Below, piece by piece: positions 7,184 to 14,795 of a DNA stretch of 15,875 nt (position 1 is its first letter; every line of letters begins with the position of its first letter). Under the pieces are notes generated by a model. The model saw nothing but the letters and a program-made list of their open reading frames with translations. It was not told the DNA's origin and ran no database searches. This DNA is from an uncultured Actinomycetes bacterium (lineage in GTDB: Bacteria; Actinomycetota; Actinomycetes; Nanopelagicales; Nanopelagicaceae), in the NCBI GenBank assembly GCA_903852955.1, contig CAINSH010000234.1:1-15875 (forward strand), given 5' to 3'. The translations under genes and the position numbers were made by a program.

Positions 7184-7559
7184 TTCAACATATATCGCTG
7201 GAACATGCAATATTGGTGAAAAGGAAATCCGACGAAGGCAATTTGTAGCTTTAATTGGTGCGATTCTTTCATTAATTTCACTCATCGGATTTATCTCTAC
7301 AGATTCAACCAGAAGTGTTCGTGTTGGAATTTTCTTGCCATTAATGATTGCCGCAGTAGGTTTTGTGCAATCTCGAAGTAAGTTTTGTTTGGCTTATGGC
7401 TTTGCTGGAACTTTTAATTTTGGAAAGCTAGGAGATTTGTCACGTGTTAGCGATCCAGTAAGCAAGGCCGCAGATCGTGCCACTGCTCTAAGAATTCTGA
7501 CGAAATCATTTTTACTTGCAGCTATAGCGACAGCGGTGGTTGTAGTACTACCCTTCTAG
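7176..7559 (+). CDS. Conserved membrane protein with CNIG and FCxxYG motifs (unknown function)
   Basis: This 127-aa protein from ATG 7176 begins MSDSTYIAGTCNIGEKEIRRRQ. A further in-frame ATG at 7158 would add six residues, but 7176 fits the family N-terminus better. The layout is a CNIG motif near residues 11-14, then a hydrophobic pair (VALIGAILSLISLIGF; VGIFLPLMIAAVGFV), then SRSKFCLAYGFAGTFNFG, then a C-terminal helix AAIATAVVVVLPF. I remember small bacterial membrane proteins with this Cys-N-I-G plus F-C-x-x-x-G-x-x-G-x-F-N-F pattern, but know no function. The two invariant-looking cysteines (Cys11 and the one in KFC) could bind a metal or form a disulfide; this is inference. It overlaps the 49-aa ORF and is 2 nt from the hibernation-factor gene. 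Confidence 0.8.
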   Translation: MSDSTYIAGTCNIGEKEIRRRQFVALIGAILSLISLIGFISTDSTRSVRVGIFLPLMIAAVGFVQSRSKFCLAYGFAGTFNFGKLGDLSRVSDPVSKAADRATALRILTKSFLLAAIATAVVVVLPF

Positions 7560-7561
7560 TT
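7549..7561 (+). promoter_or_regulatory. Leaderless promoter -10 (TACCCT) of the hibernation-factor gene
   Basis: TACCCT (7549-7554) lies inside the last codons of the upstream membrane-protein gene, 7 nt before the ATG at 7562. It would give the hibernation factor its own leaderless transcript in addition to read-through. Confidence 0.4.
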
Positions 7562-7900
7562 ATGAAGATACAAATTCATACACGCAATTCAGAATTAGCC
7601 GAAGATTTCAGAGAAATAGTTGAAGAGAAACTCAACTCAATGGAACGTTTTGGAGTTGTCATTGATCGCGTTGAAGTTGAGGTTCTTCACGAGACAAATC
7701 CACGTCAAGGTAAACATTCACATCGAGTGGTTTTAACTTCACATGGCACTGGGCCATTACTACGCGCAGAAGGAGCCGAGTTCAATAACCTGGCCGCTTT
7801 TGACGCAGCAATAAAAGTTTTTGCTTTACAGATCCGTAAGATTCACGAAAAGAGTAAAGATCACAATCGAGAGACGCTACGAAACAAAGAAGTGATTTAA
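7562..7900 (+). CDS. Ribosome hibernation promoting factor, short form (HPF/RaiA family)
   Basis: This is a 112-aa S30AE-domain protein that binds the small ribosomal subunit's mRNA/tRNA channel and silences ribosomes during starvation or stress. It shows MKIQIHTRNSELAEDFREIVEEKLNSM with the first strand and helix, then VEVEVLHETNPRQ, then HRVVLTSHGTGPLLRAE (beta strands), then NLAAFDAAIKVFALQIRKIHEK as the second helix with basic residues. The C-terminal dimerisation domain of long HPF, common in Actinobacteria (about 200 aa or more), is absent. The gene ends cleanly on a TAA shared with convergent terC-type DNA, so this is a short form, not a fragment with visible remnants. It sits 2 nt after the previous gene. 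Confidence 0.88.
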   Translation: MKIQIHTRNSELAEDFREIVEEKLNSMERFGVVIDRVEVEVLHETNPRQGKHSHRVVLTSHGTGPLLRAEGAEFNNLAAFDAAIKVFALQIRKIHEKSKDHNRETLRNKEVI

Positions 7901-8802
7901 ACTATTTCGCTTCCATCTTTTCGTGTTGCGGTAAGACTTGCAACAGTAGTGATTAGCAAGGCGGCAATAATCACGCCAAGGCTGACTTCAAGACTTACTT
8001 CTGGTATCTGCACACCTGCGATGTCATCGATACTTATCCCGTGAAATGCTTCCATGATCATTTTTATTCCAATAAATCCTAGAATAAAAGAGAGTCCTTT
8101 GGACAGATATACCAAGCGGGCTAGTAAACCTTCGAGCAAAAAGTACAACTGACGAAGTCCCATGAGAGCAAACACATTTGCTGTTGTAACAATATATGGA
8201 TCCTTGGTGAGGCCAAAAATTGCCGGGATTGAATCGAGTGAGAAAACCAGGTTAGTTAAGCCGAGTGCAACTAAAGCAATTGCAAATGTGCTAAATCCGC
8301 GTTTTTTCAGGATGGCTACAACTTTTCCTTCCTTCCATTCCTCATCTTCATTTTCCTTGGCTAATTGCCACGCGGTATAAATCAGGAAAATTCCAAAGAG
8401 GAAAAAAACACTTGCAAAACGTGAAATGAGCGCAGCGCCAAGCGGAATCAACAGGCCTCGAATCGCGATTGTTAACATAATTCCAAGCAGCAAAACAAGC
8501 TGTTGCATTTCTTTTTGAACTTTTAAGCTAGCTAAAATAATGATGAATACAAAAATGTTATCGACAGAAAGTGCGTATTCAGTCAGCCAACCAGCAAAGA
8601 ATTCTTTCTGACCTTGATTACTTGCCCAATGGGGAAGCAAAGCGCCAAAAATTATCGCTGTGCCAATATAGAAAACCGTCCAGAAGGATGCTTCAAGCAT
8701 TGATGTCTGTTTATTGCGACGGATTACAGCTAAACCTAAATCAAATAAAATTATTGCTGCAAGTACTGCAATTGTGATGATCCATGCTGAAGTCGATTCC
8801 AT
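7897..8802 (-). CDS. TerC-family integral membrane protein
   Basis: This is a polytopic membrane protein of 301 aa with about eight or nine hydrophobic segments, normal for the TerC/Alx family, linked to metal (notably manganese) export and to tellurium resistance in some bacteria. Two family signatures each carry an acidic residue inside the membrane: YALSVDNIFVF with Asp81 and VFSLDSIPAIFGLT with Asp190. ANVFALMGLRQLYFLLEG follows, as expected. The cytoplasmic loop between the halves is acidic (KENEDEEWKEGK). Its ATG is 16 nt after the alpha-glucosidase stop, so the two are probably co-transcribed; only a weak CACACT precedes the start at 6 nt. The 3' end overlaps the hibernation-factor gene by TTAA. 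Manganese or other cation efflux is the best functional guess. Confidence 0.93.
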   Translation of the reverse strand: MESTSAWIITIAVLAAIILFDLGLAVIRRNKQTSMLEASFWTVFYIGTAIIFGALLPHWASNQGQKEFFAGWLTEYALSVDNIFVFIIILASLKVQKEMQQLVLLLGIMLTIAIRGLLIPLGAALISRFASVFFLFGIFLIYTAWQLAKENEDEEWKEGKVVAILKKRGFSTFAIALVALGLTNLVFSLDSIPAIFGLTKDPYIVTTANVFALMGLRQLYFLLEGLLARLVYLSKGLSFILGFIGIKMIMEAFHGISIDDIAGVQIPEVSLEVSLGVIIAALLITTVASLTATRKDGSEIV

Positions 8803-8818
8803 GGACGTAGTGTGCCAT

Positions 8819-10426
8819 CTAGGCGATAAACCACGTACAAGAACGTGCAGGTATTACCTTTTTTCCATCATGGGCATCAACAACACCGCTGCTTACGACT
8901 AGCAATTTTCCTTCTACTTCGTACGTTTGAGGCTCAATTGATAAATTCATAACAACCGTGACGGATCCGCGCCGATAAGCTAAAAGTGATTTGGATTGAA
9001 CTCCGTGCATAGGTGATTCAAGCCAGTCAATTTTGCCCGTTCCCCGCATGTGTTGTTCACGAAGCTCCAGCGCCGTTCTGTAAAGGTGTAGTGAACTTTT
9101 TGGGTCAAGTTTTTCATTTTCAACGCTAAATTCTTTCCAACTTTGCGCAATGGGCAGCCAAGGCTTTCCAGTTGTAAATCCAAATGGGGCAGTATCGCCA
9201 TTCCAGGGAAGCGGTACGCGAGCACCATCGCGTCCTTTAATTTCGCCATTTGTTCTAAAAAATGATGGGTCCTGTCTATCTGAGTCAGCTAAAACTCCAT
9301 CTGGTAAACCAAGTTCTTGACCCGCAAAAATATATGCCGAACCAGGTAGACCGAAAACAAAAAGCGCAAGAGCTCGTGCTTCATCGGTGCCAATTCGTGA
9401 TGCGACGCGAGGGGAATCATGATTACTAAGTGCCCAAGTTGGAAGTGCGCTTACTGTTTCATTGAGCTTGATAGAACGATCGATTACATCAAAGAGAACG
9501 TCGGTTTGAAACTCTGCTGTTAGTAAGTCAAAGTTAAAGACCTGGTGTAGTTCATCTGCTCGTACGTATCTGGTTGCATTGACTGGAGGATGAACCCAAG
9601 CTTCGGCCACTGCCATAATTTCACGATCACCATAAGAATCAAATAGTTTGCGCCATTTACGGTAAATCTCATGCACGCCTTGTCGGTCAAAGTAAGGCAC
9701 GGTCTGTAGAAGTGCATTTCTAGTTTCCGGTTCCATTTCAACATCAAGGCGTAATGCATTACTTAAACCTTGTGGATCTGGATGATTTTTTAATACATCC
9801 TCTTTAACTAATCCATGGGCAACATCGATTCTGAAACCATCTACACCAAGGTCAATCCAAAATCGCAAAGTCTTTTCAAAATCATCATTAACTTCAGGAT
9901 TTTCCCAATTCAAATCAGGTTGCGATGAATCAAACAGGTGAAGATAAAACTGCCCATCTTCTACTTGGGTCCATGAAGGCCCGCCAAAGAGTGAGATCCA
10001 GTTATTTGGTGGAGTTCCATCGGGATTTGCATCATAAAAATGAAAGCGCGCCCGTTCTGGCGAACCCTTTTCAGCCTTTAACGCTTCTTGGAACCAGTGA
10101 TGCTGATCTGAAAAATGGTTAGGGACAATGTCTGCAATCACTCGTAAACCTAAGGAGTGAGCGGTAGAAATAAGTTGCTTGGCATCATCCAAATTTCCAA
10201 ACCGAGGATCAACATCGCGTGGATCAGCAACGTCGTAACCACCATCTTTATTTGGGGATGTGTAGAAAGGGCTTAACCAAATCGCATCGACGCCCAACTG
10301 CTTAACATAGTCAAGGTGAGAAGTTATTCCAGGGAGATCACCCTCGCCATCACCATTGCTATCAAAAAATGATCGGGGGTAAATCTGATAAATCGTGGCT
10401 TCTTTCCACCACGGTGCCTTATTCAT
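8819..10426 (-). CDS. GH13-family alpha-glucosidase
   Basis: This is a cytoplasmic glycoside hydrolase (no signal peptide) expected to release glucose from short alpha-glucosides such as maltose, maltodextrins or sucrose-type sugars. At 535 aa it matches actinobacterial alpha-glucosidases. It opens with WWKEATIYQIYPRSFFDSNGDG, and GH13 conserved regions are ADIVPNH (98-104), GFRIDVAHG with nucleophile Asp201, MAVAEAW with acid/base Glu275, and LSNHDSPR with Asp337. The QPDLNWENPEV block is typical of oligo-alpha-1,6/alpha-glucosidases. The Val-Ala-His after the nucleophile resembles the alpha-1,4-preferring group more than the alpha-1,6 group, but this is tentative. TAAGTT lies 6 nt before the ATG. 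The terC-type gene follows after 16 nt. It could be one target of the distant LacI-type regulator, which is untested. Confidence 0.94.
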   Translation of the reverse strand: MNKAPWWKEATIYQIYPRSFFDSNGDGEGDLPGITSHLDYVKQLGVDAIWLSPFYTSPNKDGGYDVADPRDVDPRFGNLDDAKQLISTAHSLGLRVIADIVPNHFSDQHHWFQEALKAEKGSPERARFHFYDANPDGTPPNNWISLFGGPSWTQVEDGQFYLHLFDSSQPDLNWENPEVNDDFEKTLRFWIDLGVDGFRIDVAHGLVKEDVLKNHPDPQGLSNALRLDVEMEPETRNALLQTVPYFDRQGVHEIYRKWRKLFDSYGDREIMAVAEAWVHPPVNATRYVRADELHQVFNFDLLTAEFQTDVLFDVIDRSIKLNETVSALPTWALSNHDSPRVASRIGTDEARALALFVFGLPGSAYIFAGQELGLPDGVLADSDRQDPSFFRTNGEIKGRDGARVPLPWNGDTAPFGFTTGKPWLPIAQSWKEFSVENEKLDPKSSLHLYRTALELREQHMRGTGKIDWLESPMHGVQSKSLLAYRRGSVTVVMNLSIEPQTYEVEGKLLVVSSGVVDAHDGKKVIPARSCTWFIA

Positions 10427-10438
10427 ATAGAAAACTTA
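10427..10438 (-). promoter_or_regulatory. Leaderless promoter -10 (TAAGTT) of the alpha-glucosidase gene
   Basis: On the minus strand TAAGTT (10438-10433) is followed by 6 nt and the ATG at 10426. TTGCTC about 18 bp upstream is a plausible -35. A small perfect inverted repeat, CTTAG-G-CTAAG (10435-10445), overlaps the upstream edge of the -10 and could be a regulator site, though five-base arms can arise by chance. Confidence 0.5.
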
Positions 10439-10473
10439 GGCTAAGAGCGCACACAAGAGCAATGCAAAACTAC

Positions 10474-10504
10474 TGAAAGCGTGTGAGTAAATGTCTCGCT
10501 TTCA
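10474..10504 (+). repeat. 8-bp inverted repeat between divergent-free tandem genes
   Basis: TGAAAGCG (10474-10481) and CGCTTTCA (10497-10504) are perfect inverted repeats around a 15-nt loop. They lie in the 85-bp gap (10427-10511) between the stop of the small membrane protein gene (10512) and the alpha-glucosidase start, both on the minus strand. It could end transcription of the former, but on the minus strand it is followed by GTAGTTTTGC, which is a poor T-run. It could also be an upstream operator of the alpha-glucosidase promoter. Confidence 0.35.
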
Positions 10505-10511
10505 TAACAAT

Positions 10512-10889
10512 TTATTTTCCTAATTTAGCCTCAACCTCACGCATGAGGCGGTGCATATCTTTTGAAAGTTGATGAAGTTCTGCAAGTTCAGAGTTGGCTA
10601 TTCCGCGGGCTTCTTTAGCTAGTTCAAACTCGGCAAGTGATGCCCCATGGGTTTCATTGATTGTTTGTTCAAGTTTTGCGGATTGGACTTTTTGCCCGAC
10701 CATGATTATTGACAAAAGAACCAGTTGCAAAAATGTTTGTGCAATCCAAGAAATTATCACAACGGTATCGCCAGTTTTAATGGCCTTGGGAAGTGAAATC
10801 AATGCGATAGCCGCAAACAAATATGCACACCACATTGTTGCAACGCCACTTGTGATTTTTTCTGCCAGCCATAGATTGAATTTCTTCAT
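10512..10889 (-). CDS. Small two-helix membrane protein (DUF1003 / low-affinity iron permease-like)
   Basis: This is a 125-aa protein from the chosen ATG, beginning MKKFNLWLAEKITSGVATMW. Two hydrophobic helices, near WCAYLFAAIALISLP and VIISWIAQTFLQLVLLSIIMVG, are joined by a short loop and followed by VGQKVQS and a charged, probably coiled-coil tail rich in Glu, Lys and Leu. The layout resembles the DUF1003/low-affinity iron permease-like small proteins; function is unknown. I chose 10889 because TATCTT lies exactly 6 nt upstream and the recognisable part starts there. The frame is open to ATG 11000, which would add 37 residues and share CATG with the divergent response regulator's ATG; that alternative cannot be excluded. 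Residues further upstream are only the antisense of the regulator. Confidence 0.72.
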   Translation of the reverse strand: MKKFNLWLAEKITSGVATMWCAYLFAAIALISLPKAIKTGDTVVIISWIAQTFLQLVLLSIIMVGQKVQSAKLEQTINETHGASLAEFELAKEARGIANSELAELHQLSKDMHRLMREVEAKLGK

Positions 10890-10901
10890 AGCCCAAAGAT
10901 A
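10890..10901 (-). promoter_or_regulatory. Leaderless promoter -10 (TATCTT) of the small membrane protein gene
   Basis: On the minus strand TATCTT (10901-10896) lies 6 nt before the ATG at 10889. It supports the shorter start for this gene and a 109-bp divergent control region (10890-10998). Confidence 0.42.
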
Positions 10902-10922
10902 GCCAATTAAGGCGGGAGCAAT

Positions 10923-10938
10923 TGTGATTTTTCTGTGA
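10923..10938 (+). promoter_or_regulatory. TGTGA direct repeat, candidate response-regulator site
   Basis: TGTGA occurs at 10923-10927 and again at 10934-10938, an 11-bp period. OmpR/PhoB-type regulators bind tandem half-sites about one helical turn apart, and this pair lies in the divergent gap upstream of just such a gene. No TANNNT box at 6-7 nt precedes that gene, so it may need an activator. The repeat is short and could be chance. Confidence 0.28.
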
Positions 10939-10998
10939 AACTCAATTAGTGCCTTCGGATTTATTGGATTTTGAGCCTCATCATGCAAGAGTGGACCC

Positions 10999-11682
10999 AT
11001 GGCCGAGCTCATAATGATTGTGGATGACGAACCTGGTGTACGTGCATTGCTCACTGACACCCTTCGGATCGCTGGGTTTGAAACTATCGAAGCTACCGAC
11101 GGTATGAATGCTTTAACTTTGTTGCGCACGAATAAACCGGCATTGCTAGTAATCGATATCAACATGCCACTAATGGATGGTTTTGAATTGGTTGAACGCC
11201 TTCGAAGTAGCAATGATCTAACCCCCGTACTAATGCTCACCGCCCGTGAAGAAAAGTCCGATATAACTCGGGGTCTAAAAATCGGTGCAGACGACTATGT
11301 AGTTAAGCCATTTGGAATTGAAGAATTAATTTTGCGAATCAAAGCGATTCTGCGTCGCTCAGCAAAAGCAGTGGATATGCCCACTTTGCTCAGTTGCGGC
11401 CCGATATCTATCGATGATGACCAGCACCTAGTAACTTTTAACGGCGAAGAAGTGGATTTATCTCCGACTGAATATCGATTACTTCAAATTCTGATTGAGA
11501 AAAAGGGTCGAGTCCTTAGTAAGAATCTATTACTAAGTGAAGTCTGGGGAATTACTTTTGAGTCTGAAAGCACGGTAGTTGATACGTATATTTCATATTT
11601 GCGTAAAAAGCTCCATCGTGATGGATTTGAAGGCATCAAGACAATTCGTGGGGTGGGCTTTCAAATTCAGGAGCCCAAGTAA
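10999..11682 (+). CDS. OmpR/PhoB-family response regulator
   Basis: This is the cytoplasmic DNA-binding output of a two-component system, 227 aa, standard length. Receiver domain, residues 1-120: acidic pocket DDE at 9-11, phospho-acceptor Asp53 in VIDINMPLMDG, Thr81 in MLTAREE, and Lys103 in DDYVVKPF. The C-terminal winged helix (about 130-225) shows EVDLSPTEYRLLQILIEKKGRVLSKN, then VVDTYISYLRKKL, ending in IRGVGFQI. The start ATG at 10999 gives the usual short lead MAELIMIVDDE; ATG 11014 would be too tight. Neither a leaderless -10 nor a clear Shine-Dalgarno sequence precedes it. The kinase gene follows 5 nt after the stop. Signal and targets are unknown. Confidence 0.95.
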   Translation: MAELIMIVDDEPGVRALLTDTLRIAGFETIEATDGMNALTLLRTNKPALLVIDINMPLMDGFELVERLRSSNDLTPVLMLTAREEKSDITRGLKIGADDYVVKPFGIEELILRIKAILRRSAKAVDMPTLLSCGPISIDDDQHLVTFNGEEVDLSPTEYRLLQILIEKKGRVLSKNLLLSEVWGITFESESTVVDTYISYLRKKLHRDGFEGIKTIRGVGFQIQEPK

Positions 11683-11687
11683 GTTTA

Positions 11688-12836
11688 ATGAAACTTAGAA
11701 CACGACAGTTAATTACCACGGGACTTATTACGTCGGTACTTTCAATATTCATTGGTGGCTTTGCTGTATGGAGTTCATACCAAGGTGAAATTGGTTTAAT
11801 AGACTCAGAACTTAGCCAACTCGAATCTGACGTTCGAATTAATCCAATGGATGCAGTCAGTGTTGCAGTGATGAGTATTGAGCAAAACAATTTCGATTTT
11901 ACATTGGCATATTCACCGCCATCGGGTGAATTAACAATTTTACGTCAATCAGAAAACACTCCCATTGAGGGCTCAAACTTAATAGTTCGTTACATAAGTA
12001 TTTCTGAAGGTGCAGAGTTAATAGTGGCTGCGTCAATCGTAGATATCAATAAGACTTTAAAATCAAACCTTTGGAAACTTCTCTTTTTTATCATTATCGC
12101 CAATCTTCTTGCCACAGTTTTTTCATCTTTTCTCTCCAGATCTAGCGCATTAGCCCAAGAGCGTGCACAGCGCGCAAAAATGCAGGAGTTCTTGGGCGAT
12201 GCTGCCCATGAGCTTCGTACTCCAATGACCGTTGTAAAAGGATATGCAGAATTATTAAAGAATAAACAGCTCGAACCAGAACGTGAATTGGCCGCATTTG
12301 ATCGCCTCAACAGCGAGTTATTGCGTATGGATTCCCTGATTTCAGATCTTCTCATGCTCGCTCAATTGGGCGAAGAAGGAAATATTGATTTCGATGAATT
12401 TGATTTAAGCAAACTACTTCACGACAACATTTTCGATTTTAAAGCTATTGCACCTGATTATCCGCTAACGGAGCAAATTACGGATAACACACGAATGCTG
12501 GGATCAGAAAAATACATGTCCAGGTTTATTCAAAATGCCCTAACAAATATTAGGTTACATACTCCAAAAGGCACTCAGGTACGGATAACTTTGAATACTG
12601 GCAAAGAAATAACCTTGATTGTTGAAGATAGTGGTGCGGGTCTTCCTGACGCTTCTTATGGTGAAAAAATCCGCGGTCTTAAGCGTTTTGATCGCTCACG
12701 TTCGCGCGAATCAGGTGGAACTGGTCTTGGTTTGAGCATCATGAGTGCAGTCATTGAAAGACATGATGGAGTATTTACTCTAAGAAAAAGCGAACTCGGC
12801 GGCCTTGCAATTGAAGTTCAACTGCCACGCGCTTAG
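11688..12836 (+). CDS. Sensor histidine kinase, partner of the upstream response regulator
   Basis: This is a membrane kinase of 382 aa. Helix 1 is near residues 8-28 (LITTGLITSVLSIFIGGFAVW). A roughly 100-residue extracytoplasmic sensor follows, then helix 2 near 128-149 (LWKLLFFIIIANLLATVF). The dimerisation helix carries the phospho-acceptor His174 in GDAAHELRTPMTVVKGYAELL. The ATPase domain has NALTNIRLHTP with Asn287, VEDSGAG with Asp314, and GGTGLGLSIM at 343-352. A recognisable HAMP domain is missing: only about 24 residues separate helix 2 from the His. The N-box has Ile where many actinobacterial kinases have Ala (NAR). It is preceded by only 5 nt after the regulator stop, without a good Shine-Dalgarno sequence, so they are co-transcribed. 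The TAG stop is part of the next promoter. Confidence 0.94.
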   Translation: MKLRTRQLITTGLITSVLSIFIGGFAVWSSYQGEIGLIDSELSQLESDVRINPMDAVSVAVMSIEQNNFDFTLAYSPPSGELTILRQSENTPIEGSNLIVRYISISEGAELIVAASIVDINKTLKSNLWKLLFFIIIANLLATVFSSFLSRSSALAQERAQRAKMQEFLGDAAHELRTPMTVVKGYAELLKNKQLEPERELAAFDRLNSELLRMDSLISDLLMLAQLGEEGNIDFDEFDLSKLLHDNIFDFKAIAPDYPLTEQITDNTRMLGSEKYMSRFIQNALTNIRLHTPKGTQVRITLNTGKEITLIVEDSGAGLPDASYGEKIRGLKRFDRSRSRESGGTGLGLSIMSAVIERHDGVFTLRKSELGGLAIEVQLPRA

Positions 12837-12845
12837 ACTTACGCA
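12811..12845 (+). promoter_or_regulatory. Promoter with stop-embedded -10 (TTGAAG-N17-TAGACT)
   Basis: TTGAAG (12811-12816) and TAGACT (12834-12839) are separated by 17 bp, and the -10 is 6 nt before the GTG at 12846. The TAG of TAGACT is the kinase stop codon. This is the best complete -35/-10 pair among the leaderless promoters in the window. Confidence 0.5.
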
Positions 12846-13601
12846 GTGAAGACATTATCTGTATTCCTATTGGCACTTATTTTTCTTGCGATGATCTATT
12901 GCATCCGCTCTTTGCGGGCACTTCATAAAAAAGTAGGAGCTAAAGCCGATCGAACTAGCCGTGAAATTGCTGCCACGACCAAAGAGTTAAAGGCGCAGAT
13001 TTGGCAGTCGTATCACCAGAGCGAAGCGCTTCAACAGCTTTTGTCGCTTTTAAACTTTAACGCACCAATTCCACCCACACGCAAATGGGCGGCATCTCCG
13101 GATTTACTTCTTACGTTGGCACACATTGTCCGAAGCAATAAGCCCAAGTTGACCGTAGAGCTCGGTTCAGGAATTTCAACTTTAGTCGTTGCAAAAGCTG
13201 GAGCTAAGAAGGTCATTAGTTTGGATAACTCGGCTGAGTTTGCAGAAATAACAAAAGCAATGTTGAAAGAACACAACGTTCGCGGAGTCGAAATTCGCGT
13301 TGCCGAACTAAAGCCTCACCGCTCCGGATCTGACTGGTATGACACTGCGGCAATTAAGAATCTTAATAAAATTGACTTACTTATTATCGATGGCCCGCCA
13401 GGTTGGAATAACCCAGAGGCACGCATGCCAGCGTGTGAGGAATTAGTTGGAAAGCTTTCTGCCAAAGCAGTTGTTGTTGTCGATGACGTTAATCGTGATG
13501 GCGAACGCAGACTTGCCGAAGCCTTTGCGAAAGCATTACCCAATCACGTACTAACGATTTATCAGCACGAAAAAGGCACAGCGGTAATTTCGCCAAAGTA
13601 G
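12846..13601 (+). CDS. Membrane-anchored class I SAM-dependent methyltransferase
   Basis: This 251-aa protein is read from a GTG start chosen for the TAGACT box 6 nt before it and the signal-anchor that begins at once. Residues 2-21 form one membrane helix (LSVFLLALIFLAMIYCI). A basic, probably coiled-coil stretch follows to about 70. The catalytic fold begins near 84: motif I VELGSGIST (104-112), the acidic end of strand 2 at SLDN (125-128), strand 4 DLLIIDGPPG (177-186), and VVVDD (210-214). This is the Methyltransf_24-like pattern common near polysaccharide genes, but the substrate is unknown. It probably works at the cytoplasmic face. It lies 9 nt after the kinase gene and 3 nt before another methyltransferase. 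Whether the two-component system regulates it is not shown. Confidence 0.85.
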   Translation: MKTLSVFLLALIFLAMIYCIRSLRALHKKVGAKADRTSREIAATTKELKAQIWQSYHQSEALQQLLSLLNFNAPIPPTRKWAASPDLLLTLAHIVRSNKPKLTVELGSGISTLVVAKAGAKKVISLDNSAEFAEITKAMLKEHNVRGVEIRVAELKPHRSGSDWYDTAAIKNLNKIDLLIIDGPPGWNNPEARMPACEELVGKLSAKAVVVVDDVNRDGERRLAEAFAKALPNHVLTIYQHEKGTAVISPK

Positions 13602-13604
13602 CCC

Positions 13605-14795
13605 ATGCCTGTATCACTGGACCTAGCGCTTGAAGAAGCCTGTAATCGCATTATTGATACCAGCACACTTGTGCGCGTTGTGTTATCTGGCAGACGACGC
13701 AATATGCAGACCGAACATGAACGCATCGATATTCGGCCTGTAGAAATAAAAGGCGTTGTAGTTTTACAACTTACTTACAGTGATGGTCGTGCCACGACAA
13801 CTAAAAATATTAATGCTGATTTTCCACAGGTGATGGAATTGTTACTTAGCGGATATGCAAACTTTACAGTTGAAAATACTCAAGAATCTATGGCTCTTAG
13901 AATTACAAAAAGCGGGGACGCGCAAGTTAAGTATGAGAAAACGGCGCTTGAACAGAATTTAGCTCATGATAAAAAGAAAGAACGTTTATTAGATCCAAGC
14001 GACCCTTTCCTAATTGAAGTTGGGATTTGCGATCACAAAGGCCAAGTCAAGCCCTCAAAAGCAGATAAGTACAAACAAGTCGAAGAGTTTTTACGATTAT
14101 TAGTTCCAGCCCTTAACTCAGCTATCGAAGCTGGCCAGATTTCTCAACCAACTAAGGAAAAACCACTTTCAATTGTAGATTTAGGCTGTGGCCATGCGTA
14201 TTTAACTTTTGCGGCTCACCAATATCTTAAGAGTATTGGGATTCCAGTTAAAGTGATCGGAATTGATGTTCGCCCACAATCTAGAGATCGCAACAACGCT
14301 ATAGCAATCAAGTTAGGAATCGACACGAGCATTAGTTTCAAGGCGGAGGAAATTGCAACTACTACCGCAGAGGTTGCTGATATCGCGATTGCACTTCATG
14401 CATGTGACACGGCTACTGATGATGCAATTGCTTGGGCAGTTAATGGTGGTTCTAAATTACTTTTGATCGCACCTTGTTGCCATCACGATATTCAAAAACA
14501 GATGCAGAATTCGCCTGAGCCTTGGGGCGCTATTACAAAATTCGGAGTCATGAAAGAGCGAATGGGTGATTTGCTTACCGATTCATTGCGCGCACAAATT
14601 CTGCGAATCCTTGGGTATCGTGTGGAAATTATTGAGTTCATCGGGGGAGAGCACACACCTCGAAACATCATGATTCGTGCAATTAAGACTGGCGCGCAAC
14701 CTGATCAGCTAGATATCGACAGGTATAGCGAAATCACCACGCAGTGGGGTGTTGTCCCTGCCTTATCTAAGAAAATTCCAACCTTTACTATCGGT

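Noticed and set aside
11001..11240. Further N-terminal part of the minus-strand ORF that contains the small membrane protein
   Set aside because: It is the exact antisense of the response-regulator receiver domain and shows no protein-like features of its own.
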